From contig NZ_MUFC01000004.1 in NCBI RefSeq assembly GCF_001995985.1, positions 125,660-165,109 of the forward strand: 39,450 bases of DNA, written 5' to 3'. The DNA comes from Salinivibrio sharmensis. Lineage in GTDB: Bacteria > Pseudomonadota > Gammaproteobacteria > Enterobacterales > Vibrionaceae. The translations under genes were made by a program, and so were the position numbers. The notes beneath the pieces were generated by a model. It was not told the DNA's origin, searched no databases, and saw only the letters and a list, made by a program, of their open reading frames with translations. Positions 32,922 to 39,450 of this stretch are shown piece after piece. Numbering within the stretch: the stretch's first letter is position 1; each line of letters starts with the position of its first letter.

Positions 32922-34240
32922 TACCAACCTGCTACTTTTTGCATTTTAGGCGTGGCAGGGGAGGATGCCGTCAGTGCCCAATCAAGCAGACCGTGGTGAT
33001 GGGCAATATCGTACAATGGTGTACCGTTAATCGCATTGATAATGGTGGCGGCTCGCCATGCCGCAAGGCTCAGTTGCGGCTCAATAATGCCGTGACAATG
33101 CGTGCCGACATTCATCATATATAACGCCTGTGAGTAGCCTTCACGCATCTTTACTCGGTAGTGCGCATTCACACTTGGCCGACCTTTGTCATCAAGTTCG
33201 AGACAATCGCGCAGGGTATCGAGACACTGAGGCAGGGCACGAGAAAATCCGGTACACAAGATAACCACGTCTGCATCGACTGTCGCTGAGTCACCGGTCA
33301 ACGTTGCTGTTGTGGTTAACTGGTAACCGGATGGGTGCGATTGCATACCCGTGAGTGTTTGTCCCGGAAGCAGTCGCCACCATGACGGTGACCGGCGTAC
33401 ATATTTATCATGATAGAGGCGTTGGTATAGCCCTTGTAAGCAATTCTCGGTGATCCCATCACTGGCCAGCTTTTGTTGTGCAAGTTGAGTGTGTTTGACT
33501 TTGGGGTCGAGACCGTGAAACTGCTCTGCATAGTCAGGCATAAAGTACTGATCAGTAAATGGGTTCTCATCCAGCCCTTGTAGGTTAGGGCGGCGAGATA
33601 TCCAATCAATATGCGCGACTTTGCCTAATTCATCATCAAAGAGGTGCTGGAAGACATCGGCACCGGTTTGGCCACCACCAACAATGGCGACTTTTTTGCC
33701 CCTTAGGTCCGGTTGTCGAAGTGCCAATTCGCTGGCGTGAAAGACCTGCTCACCCACAAATGGTTCAGCACAGTCAGGCATAAACGGCTGAGTACCGGTA
33801 CCAATGATCAAATGATCACAGGTCAATTGTCCGTGTGGCGTATTCACCGCGAAGCCTGAGCCGTGTGGCGTAATGTCAACGACGGGTGTGTCGAATTGGG
33901 TATTGGGAAGCTGGTGAGCCACCCAAGCCATATAATCTGAAAACTCTAACCGCGAAACCGTTTGTTCGCCCCGCGCCGTAAAAGGATAGAATTTCTTGGT
34001 TTTAACTAGATAATTAATAAACGTATAAGGGCTTGTTGGATCAACCGCCGTCACCATGTCTTTCAGGTACGAGGTTTGCATTTTTGCATCATCGAGCAAT
34101 AAACCAGGATGCCACGCAAAGCGTGGCTTTTGCTCAACAAACAAACTTGAAATCGTTTGAGTGTGGGGAGCCAGCAGTGCCGCCGCACTGAGATTAAAGG
34201 GGCCAAGCCCGACACCTAAAACAGAGTAATGCCTTGTCAT
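32921..34240 (-). CDS. IucD-type lysine/ornithine/diamine N-hydroxylase
   Basis: This 439-residue flavin monooxygenase hydroxylates the side-chain amine of an amino acid or diamine with NADPH and oxygen, the first step of hydroxamate siderophore synthesis. Visible are the FAD loop VLGVGLGPFNLS at the N-terminus, WHPGLLLDDAKMQTSYLKDMV, NYLVKTKKFYPF, the NADPH loop VAIVGGGQTGADVF, and LCTGFSRALP near the end. These closely follow IucD and RhbE. Whether lysine, ornithine or a diamine is used cannot be told, although an IutA-type receptor nearby favours lysine (aerobactin-like). The ATG at 34240 is chosen: AAGGATG stands before it and it lies ten bases after the synthetase stop. The open frame runs back to 34288. 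Confidence 0.93.
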   Translation of the reverse strand: MTRHYSVLGVGLGPFNLSAAALLAPHTQTISSLFVEQKPRFAWHPGLLLDDAKMQTSYLKDMVTAVDPTSPYTFINYLVKTKKFYPFTARGEQTVSRLEFSDYMAWVAHQLPNTQFDTPVVDITPHGSGFAVNTPHGQLTCDHLIIGTGTQPFMPDCAEPFVGEQVFHASELALRQPDLRGKKVAIVGGGQTGADVFQHLFDDELGKVAHIDWISRRPNLQGLDENPFTDQYFMPDYAEQFHGLDPKVKHTQLAQQKLASDGITENCLQGLYQRLYHDKYVRRSPSWWRLLPGQTLTGMQSHPSGYQLTTTATLTGDSATVDADVVILCTGFSRALPQCLDTLRDCLELDDKGRPSVNAHYRVKMREGYSQALYMMNVGTHCHGIIEPQLSLAAWRAATIINAINGTPLYDIAHHHGLLDWALTASSPATPKMQKVAGW

Positions 34241-34250
34241 CACTACATCC

Positions 34251-36917
34251 TTATTGCGCATAATGTGCGAAAAAGTCGTTACGCTCACATTGCAACAGTG
34301 CGGCGCGCTTATGCGGGAAATCGAATTCTTTTTGTTTCTTCATGCCTACGCCACGGCTAATACGTACCACACGCCAATTTGCCGCGTTCGGCTCTCCCAT
34401 CACATTTAAGGTGCGAGATTCGGTTACAAAGCAGTAGTGGATGATCGATTGTGCCCACGCTTTAAAGTATTGGCGGCCCATAAAGTTAGGGTTACCCACT
34501 AGCATGTGAACCCCACGATCAAAGGCATCGACATCGTAGTAAGGTCCAAGCCGGTCTTCGGCGACCCAATAAATTTCAAAATAGCCGAAAGGCTGGCCAT
34601 CAAACTCGCCAATCACGGGGATAAGGTGTGCGTCATGGTGCGCCTTTTGCAGGTATTGGCGGTGAAAGGCGAGCGAGCCCTCTAATTCCCAAATCGGGGC
34701 TATATCCGGATGGTTATGCCAGGCGTGAAAGCATGCGAGATCGCGTTCTATTGCCACCGGACGTAGCGTCAGGGTGCGTTTGAGATGATAAAAGTAGCGA
34801 CGATAGAACACACCGCGTGGTTTTTCAGGCCGCGTTGGGTGGGTTAAGCCATTGTCTGCTGTTTGGTATCCCTCATTGGCGGGGGCCTGAGCTTGGTGCC
34901 AAATCGGACAGTGCTGTTTAAACTGCGACAGTGTCAGTGGTGTGCCGGGGGCGATGACGGATTGCAGTGCGTGAGGGTAATCACTAGCATGCAGTGCTTG
35001 GCACTGATGCTGATAAAAGGCGTGCTCAATGGCCGACCACCAGAGTGATTCATCATTGCAATAGCGCGTGGTTAGCGTCGCGGTGTCCTTGTCCGGCTGG
35101 TGCAGCACGAAGGTCGCTTTGGCTTGACCATGCTCCATCACGTCGATGAGGTGATAAGACGTGTCGAGCGAGTGGCTGCGAAGTCCCACGGTGCGATCAA
35201 GATTGACCGGTTTAAATACCCATGAGCCCAGTGAGTTATCACCATAAAATGGGTTATCGATATCGGTGTAAATTTGACTGGGATCGGCCAGTGTCGCTTC
35301 ATTGTGATCGGCGAGGAAGGTGTTAAAGTTCCGTTTCCAGTGTAGGGTCGGCGAGTCGAGAAGATAGTCATACAGGCGGCTATCCACAGGATGACTCTCT
35401 CGCCAAGTTGCGAAAGCTTGACGGCAGACCTGCCACAAACGCTGCTCGGTGACACCGGTGGCTTCGCTGATCGCCGAAAGTGTATTGATTAGCGTATTAC
35501 CAATCAGATAGTAACTCAGATACGGGTCAACCTTATCGGCTGGGACGTAACAGCTTGGTAACCCTTCACTGAATGCATCAGGGAACAGCGCAGGGGCAGG
35601 GTCGGTGACCCAAATACCTTGGCAGTCTCTGTACATCATGGCGTTAGGCAAACCATGCGCGGTACGCAGCAAGATATTTTGCTGGTGGGCCAGTAACAAG
35701 ATGCCATAATCGCTGCGCGCCAAACAAAGGGGGTACAGAATATGGTCTAAGAAGGCGGCTAACCAATGATGTGCCGCGTCGTGCTGTGTCCATTGATGGT
35801 GTTGTGCGGCTTGCGCGATCAGTGCGCTAATTTGACTGCCTTGCCCATGCGGCTGGTTGATACTGGCGAGCAGGTGGACATCTTGATCGGCTTGATGAGC
35901 GAAAATATTGTCGCGCAAGCTCACCAAAGGCAGTGATAAAGGCTCACCTTGCACGGACAAAATAGTGCACCAGACCGGCTCTTCGATAAAGGTCGTCGTG
36001 GGGGTTCGCTGCTGCAGCGTTTGTCCGGGGGCTGCGTTGAGCATTTTACTCAGTAAGGTACCACGCTTGGCTTCGGTGGCGGTTAATAGCCGCACCGAGT
36101 TAGTAAGCTTGACAGGCAGAGAGACTTTTAACATCCACGGATGGTCGGGATGATAGATGGCGCGTGACGATGAGGTGGCCAGCCAGCCGCTACTGGTCAA
36201 GGCTAAATCAATCACGCTGTTTTTGAGTGCACGTGCGTCATCACTGTCACGCCATGCTTGCGCTTGTAACGGGTGCATGGGTATGGGAAGCCAGCCTTGC
36301 GGCAAATTGGCCGCATGGGTTAAGCCTACGCTATCGACAAACAAGGATTGCAAGGTGTCGAGCACATCATGGTTAACCCCTTCACCTGTCCACTGCCCCG
36401 GCGTAACCGCAAACCATTCAATCGCAAATGACTGGGCAAATTCGGGTAAATACGCCTCTTGCTGTTCGGGCGCCAGTGGTTCATTGCTCTTGGGGGCTGG
36501 GTGCATGCTATGACCGCCGGTCAGAGACTGCTCCGATTCGATAAAACGCTGTGGCCAGCGGTCAGCGAACCTGTGTTGCCAATGTGCCTCTGCCCGCTGC
36601 ACATAGGCGTCAGACTGGCTAACACGTGATGCAAAGCGGTCGAGACGCTCGCCACTGACCTCAGGCACCGATTGCGCGATTCGGCAAACCGCATCGGCAA
36701 AGGTAGTAGGGACAGTTTCACCGTCGCTACCGCGCCACATTATGTCACCTTGATAACGATGACGGCCGGCTGCTGAGGTGTAGGTGAGCGGTAATAATAA
36801 TTCGCCCTGTTCACACGGGAAACTGACTTGGTCAGGCTGAGCTTTTATCACACGCGTGTGTGGGTGCTCGACAAACAACGCATTGAAAAACGCATTCAAA
36901 CTCAGAGGGTGTGTCAT
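34251..36917 (-). CDS. Fused NIS siderophore synthetase and GNAT acetyltransferase (IucA-IucB-like)
   Basis: The 888-residue protein holds two enzymes. Residues about 1-600 are an IucA/IucC-type NRPS-independent synthetase: GHSMHPAPKSN (135-145) is a variant of the GHPxHPxxKxR loop with Arg replaced by Asn, LKVSLPVKLTNSVR (263-276), AHQQN (410-414), YRDCQG (429-434) and KRNFNTFL (528-535). It would adenylate a carboxylate such as citrate and join it to an amine or hydroxylamine. Residues about 705-885 form a GNAT of the IucB/AlcB/RhbD kind (LRPVAIERDLACFHAWHN, GYFEIYWVAEDRLGPYY, FMGRQYFKAW, RTLNVMGEPNAANWR), acylating the N-hydroxyl amine. A Pro-rich linker lies at about 680-705. An AAGGAG site precedes the ATG. 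A second synthetase, needed for aerobactin, is absent from the window. Confidence 0.92.
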   Translation of the reverse strand: MTHPLSLNAFFNALFVEHPHTRVIKAQPDQVSFPCEQGELLLPLTYTSAAGRHRYQGDIMWRGSDGETVPTTFADAVCRIAQSVPEVSGERLDRFASRVSQSDAYVQRAEAHWQHRFADRWPQRFIESEQSLTGGHSMHPAPKSNEPLAPEQQEAYLPEFAQSFAIEWFAVTPGQWTGEGVNHDVLDTLQSLFVDSVGLTHAANLPQGWLPIPMHPLQAQAWRDSDDARALKNSVIDLALTSSGWLATSSSRAIYHPDHPWMLKVSLPVKLTNSVRLLTATEAKRGTLLSKMLNAAPGQTLQQRTPTTTFIEEPVWCTILSVQGEPLSLPLVSLRDNIFAHQADQDVHLLASINQPHGQGSQISALIAQAAQHHQWTQHDAAHHWLAAFLDHILYPLCLARSDYGILLLAHQQNILLRTAHGLPNAMMYRDCQGIWVTDPAPALFPDAFSEGLPSCYVPADKVDPYLSYYLIGNTLINTLSAISEATGVTEQRLWQVCRQAFATWRESHPVDSRLYDYLLDSPTLHWKRNFNTFLADHNEATLADPSQIYTDIDNPFYGDNSLGSWVFKPVNLDRTVGLRSHSLDTSYHLIDVMEHGQAKATFVLHQPDKDTATLTTRYCNDESLWWSAIEHAFYQHQCQALHASDYPHALQSVIAPGTPLTLSQFKQHCPIWHQAQAPANEGYQTADNGLTHPTRPEKPRGVFYRRYFYHLKRTLTLRPVAIERDLACFHAWHNHPDIAPIWELEGSLAFHRQYLQKAHHDAHLIPVIGEFDGQPFGYFEIYWVAEDRLGPYYDVDAFDRGVHMLVGNPNFMGRQYFKAWAQSIIHYCFVTESRTLNVMGEPNAANWRVVRISRGVGMKKQKEFDFPHKRAALLQCERNDFFAHYAQ

Positions 36918-36992
36918 GACAACTCCTTACAGACACGGGCTTACTGGGGCAATGTTCTTGTGCAAAGACGGGTTAAACACATTAGGAGAAAA

Positions 36993-37016
36993 CGCGCCCA
37001 GCGAGGGCTGGGCGCG
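36993..37016 (-). terminator. Attenuator-like hairpin between the receptor and synthetase genes
   Basis: CGCGCCCAGC (36993-37002) and GCTGGGCGCG (37007-37016) form a perfect 10-base, GC-rich stem with a 4-base loop. On the minus strand it is followed by TTTTCTCC, and it lies in the 112 bases between the receptor stop and the synthetase start. It should terminate part of the transcription, giving more receptor than biosynthesis mRNA. No other promoter for the synthetase was recognised in the gap. Confidence 0.75.
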
Positions 37017-37029
37017 AAAAGGAATACCA

Positions 37030-39225
37030 TTAGAACGTGGCGCTGTAGCTCAAGCTAAAGGTGCGGCCAACGCCGGCGTAGTCAAACAATGCTGGAGCAG
37101 CACGCTTAGAGGCTGGTGGGGTCTCACTGTAAGCATTTTGTGCTTTGCGGCTCCAAATGGTTTGATATTGCTTATCAAGTAGGTTTTGGATACCAAAATT
37201 AATCTGGCCTACTGGTAAGGTATAGTAACCATTAAGGCCGACTAGCTCGTAACCTTCTAGTCTATATCCTGTCTCGTCCGACAAATCACCAACGTGTTGG
37301 AGGTTGAGCTCGGTGCCCCAATCGAAGTTATCGTAACCCACTGCCGCCATCGCAGTAGAAGGGCTGGCATTGTAGATACTCAGCTCATCCCAGCTACCAT
37401 TGTTCTTGGTTTCGCTTTGCACTAAGTGACCCTGCGCGCGGCTATACCAGGCATCAGTAAGAAAGTATTTAATCTGCCCTTCCAAACCATAAATACGCTG
37501 TTTATTGCTATTTAATTCCAAATCAGCGCCTTTATATTTATAGGTTTTATCAGATAGGGAGTAATACGCTGCAAGCTGCGCATTGTAGTCTTGTTGCTGG
37601 GTACGCCAACCGAGCTCAAAGGAGTTGGTTTTTGCACCGTCAAGAGGTGTGTTATTGACATTTACACTGCTCGAGAGCTCGCCAGTGCTCATCGAGCCTG
37701 CTTTGTCATACTTACCTTTACCATAAAATTTACTAGGGTCAGGCATATTAAAGCCCTGACTAAAGTTGGCCCACACTTGTTGGTTGTCGGTCAGGTCATA
37801 CTTAAGCCCCGCATTCGCAAGCCAAATGTCCTTGTCTGTGGTCCCGCCCGGGATAGCGTCAGCATCGGATAGATATCCGAGCAGTACGTAGGCTTGCTCG
37901 AGTAAGCCCACAAAATCACTGCCTTTGTATTTGGTGTACTGGTAGCGCAATCCGGCAAAGGCATTTAACTTATCGTTAACGGCCCAGTCTGCTTGAGCAA
38001 ACACACCGGCATTTTGGGTATCAAAGTCAGGATAACGACCGATGGTGCCCTTTTTCTCAAACTCTAAACCATGACTTGTTGCACTGGTTGTTGAATCATA
38101 GACGTATTGCTTGGCGCGAAACTCTTCCTTACTGTAATCCAACCCATAGTTCAGCGTGACGTTATCCCAGTTTTTCTCCAGTAAGACTTTTAGGCCGTAA
38201 ACATCGTTGCTTTGCTCTGAGCCGCTAAATAGACCGTTACGCGGAAACGGGAAATAGCCGAAGGTTTCTTCTCGATAATAGGCTTGCGCGAGCAAGGCAT
38301 GATTTAGCACATTGGTATGGCTATATTGGGTGTTGAGCATCAAACGTTCAGTGAAGGGTTGCTCATCAAGTTTGAGCCCTTTACGACGCTCAACGTCACT
38401 TTTTAGATCGGTCGTATCTTCAAACCAGATCCCATAATCCGTATCCTGCTGACTGTCATAGTATTGCGCGGTTAGGGAAAGGTGCTGTTCGTCATCTGGG
38501 CGGTAATCGAGGCTACCCATTACATCAATGCTGTCATTGAATTGGGTATCGGTTTGGGTCACATCGGGCAGGATAGGATCGCCATTGCCGTCGTAGGCCG
38601 CGCCTTTGCCTTCATACGCCACGGATAAGCGCCCTTGCAAGGTATCACTGCCGCCGGATACTGCGACCGCGGCTTTCTTGGTCAGGTCGTCGCTGTTGTT
38701 AAACCCAGTGGTGACGCCGGTGTGAACCTCAAGTTGCGCATCACCCGCTTCACCGCGTTTGGTGATGATATTGATAATACCGCCGGTTGCGCCTGCGCCA
38801 TAAATGGAGGTTGCGCCTGACAGTACCTCAACACGCGCGACATTAAAGGGGTCGATACTATCCAGTTGGCGGCTGATGGTTCGAGCAGCATTCAATGCCA
38901 CGCCATCAATCATGATTTGCGCGCTGCGACCACGTAAATTCTGTTTCGCATTGGTACGTGCGTTGGTGCTGCCAAAGTCAAAGCTTGGGATCAGCTTCCC
39001 GAGCGCGCCTTTTAATGACTCACCGCCTTGAATTTCACGGGTTAATTCTTCATTGGTGATCACCCAGTTGGTGCTGGCGGAATCGGCGATCGTGGTTTGA
39101 ATCTTACTACCGGTCACAATGATAGTTTCGGTATTGGCCGCAGAAGGGGCGGCATGGGCGAGATGGGCACTGATCACTAACGCCAGCGGCGAGAGCGAAA
39201 AGCCGACTGCTTTTATGGTGTTCAT
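37030..39225 (-). CDS. iutA: IutA-type TonB-dependent ferric siderophore receptor
   Basis: The 731-residue outer-membrane protein has a signal peptide (1-25, cut after AHA), a TonB box near 33-38 (ETIIVT), a plug domain (about 45-160) and a barrel ending in Phe (SATF). It agrees by recollection with E. coli IutA at many places: WVITNEEL, IQGGESLKGALGKLIP, SRQLDSIDPFNVARVEV, GATSIYGAGATGGIINIITK, DADAIPGG, WANFSQGFNMPDPSKFYG and DYAGVGRTFSLSYS. IutA imports ferric aerobactin, so a citrate-hydroxamate ligand is likely. A Fur box lies about 95 bases upstream, and AAGGAT stands before the ATG. It is the first gene of the siderophore operon. The receptor-first order differs from the E. coli iucABCD-iutA operon. 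Confidence 0.95.
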   Translation of the reverse strand: MNTIKAVGFSLSPLALVISAHLAHAAPSAANTETIIVTGSKIQTTIADSASTNWVITNEELTREIQGGESLKGALGKLIPSFDFGSTNARTNAKQNLRGRSAQIMIDGVALNAARTISRQLDSIDPFNVARVEVLSGATSIYGAGATGGIINIITKRGEAGDAQLEVHTGVTTGFNNSDDLTKKAAVAVSGGSDTLQGRLSVAYEGKGAAYDGNGDPILPDVTQTDTQFNDSIDVMGSLDYRPDDEQHLSLTAQYYDSQQDTDYGIWFEDTTDLKSDVERRKGLKLDEQPFTERLMLNTQYSHTNVLNHALLAQAYYREETFGYFPFPRNGLFSGSEQSNDVYGLKVLLEKNWDNVTLNYGLDYSKEEFRAKQYVYDSTTSATSHGLEFEKKGTIGRYPDFDTQNAGVFAQADWAVNDKLNAFAGLRYQYTKYKGSDFVGLLEQAYVLLGYLSDADAIPGGTTDKDIWLANAGLKYDLTDNQQVWANFSQGFNMPDPSKFYGKGKYDKAGSMSTGELSSSVNVNNTPLDGAKTNSFELGWRTQQQDYNAQLAAYYSLSDKTYKYKGADLELNSNKQRIYGLEGQIKYFLTDAWYSRAQGHLVQSETKNNGSWDELSIYNASPSTAMAAVGYDNFDWGTELNLQHVGDLSDETGYRLEGYELVGLNGYYTLPVGQINFGIQNLLDKQYQTIWSRKAQNAYSETPPASKRAAPALFDYAGVGRTFSLSYSATF

Positions 39226-39317
39226 AATTATCCTTATACTTCACAACGCTGCAGGGCATGGTGAGGCTGCGTCCCTGCAGTACATCTTCGTCACTACCTT
39301 AATCCCAAAATCAAAAT

Positions 39318-39336
39318 GATAATGGATATCATTATG
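39318..39336. promoter_or_regulatory. Fur box upstream of the siderophore receptor
   Basis: GATAATGGATATCATTATG matches 15 of 19 positions of the Fur consensus GATAATGATAATCATTATC, with both outer arms nearly intact. It lies about 95 bases before the receptor start. Fur with iron would repress the siderophore operon, and the position would also suit a divergent gene to the right. Confidence 0.85.
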
Positions 39337-39388
39337 ATTATTGATATTTAATCCTAATGTCAATACATTGATAACCGAATTGCCACAT

Positions 39389-39406
39389 TTCACCTAAATT
39401 GGTGAA
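39389..39406. promoter_or_regulatory. Inverted repeat near the divergent start codon
   Basis: TTCACC (39389-39394) and GGTGAA (39401-39406) are a 6-base inverted repeat with a 6-base AT-rich spacer, between the Fur box and the candidate ATG at 39432. It could be the site of a regulator encoded to the right, but the repeat is short. Confidence 0.3.
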
Positions 39407-39431
39407 AAATAACGCATAAAGGACGTAAAAA

Positions 39432-39450
39432 ATGCAGGGGAATTATTGGC
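39432..39450 (+). CDS. Possible start of a gene divergent from the siderophore receptor
   Basis: An ATG at 39432 stands behind AAAGGACG with usual spacing and opens MQGNYW before the window ends. Only six residues are seen, so no family can be named. In other siderophore loci a regulator such as an AraC-type protein often occupies this position; that is only a suggestion. Confidence 0.3.

Noticed and set aside
34251-36917. Reading the fused synthetase as a desferrioxamine or bisucaberin DfoC/BibC-type enzyme
   Set aside because: Domain order is reversed relative to what I recall for DfoC, no diamine-forming decarboxylase is in the window, and the receptor is IutA-like. The alternative is not fully excluded.
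1-39450. Mobile elements, CRISPR arrays, integron repeats, tRNA or rRNA genes
   Set aside because: No transposase, integrase, regularly spaced repeat, attC-like site or RNA gene was recognised on reading both strands; covariance-model searches were not possible.

Overview
The window looks like chromosomal DNA from a marine or halophilic gammaproteobacterium, most likely of the family Vibrionaceae. The clues are an iron-siderophore ABC ATPase of Vibrio type, many c-di-GMP and chemotaxis proteins, a YddG-type exporter, 4-hydroxyphenylpyruvate dioxygenase and roughly 50% GC. The genus (perhaps Salinivibrio or a relative) is a guess. No rRNA, tRNA, CRISPR array, insertion sequence or phage gene was recognised.

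Layout. Positions 1-852 hold the end of a FecCD-type permease and its ATPase, the tail of an iron-chelate import operon. Positions 937-5709 (minus) hold a 1248-residue MASE1-PAS-GGDEF-EAL protein followed by yddG. Positions 6033-12838 hold a chemoreceptor with a C-terminal sensor domain, a YgfF-like dehydrogenase, a DedA-type membrane protein translationally coupled to an ATP-grasp ligase, a DinB-fold protein overlapping an NRDE/TANGO2 protein, a small outer-membrane barrel whose gene overlaps the NRDE gene tail to tail, and a MazG-like pyrophosphohydrolase.

Positions 13151-16611 are a compact operon of a FabI-type enoyl reductase, a MaoC hydratase fused to a phosphate acyltransferase, and an acetate/butyrate-type kinase. 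With the FabG/PhaB-like reductase at 18268-18999 these could form a route from acetoacetyl-CoA to butyrate plus ATP. That pathway is inferred from domain content. Positions 16805-20935 add an unknown lipoprotein, two SDR enzymes, a small charged protein and hppD.

Positions 21160-31475 are a signalling block: a hybrid histidine kinase, a secreted sphingomyelinase-like phosphodiesterase, a three-gene operon (REC-HDOD, soluble PAS kinase, REC-EAL), and a convergent pair made of a PhnD-like binding protein and a membrane kinase.

Positions 31716-39225 (minus) are a siderophore locus behind a Fur box: an IutA-type receptor, a hairpin, one protein fusing an IucA/IucC-type synthetase to an IucB-type acetyltransferase, an IucD-type N-hydroxylase and an MFS exporter. 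Aerobactin needs two synthetases, and only one is present here. This reduced, fused, receptor-first arrangement is the best candidate for an undescribed system in the window.
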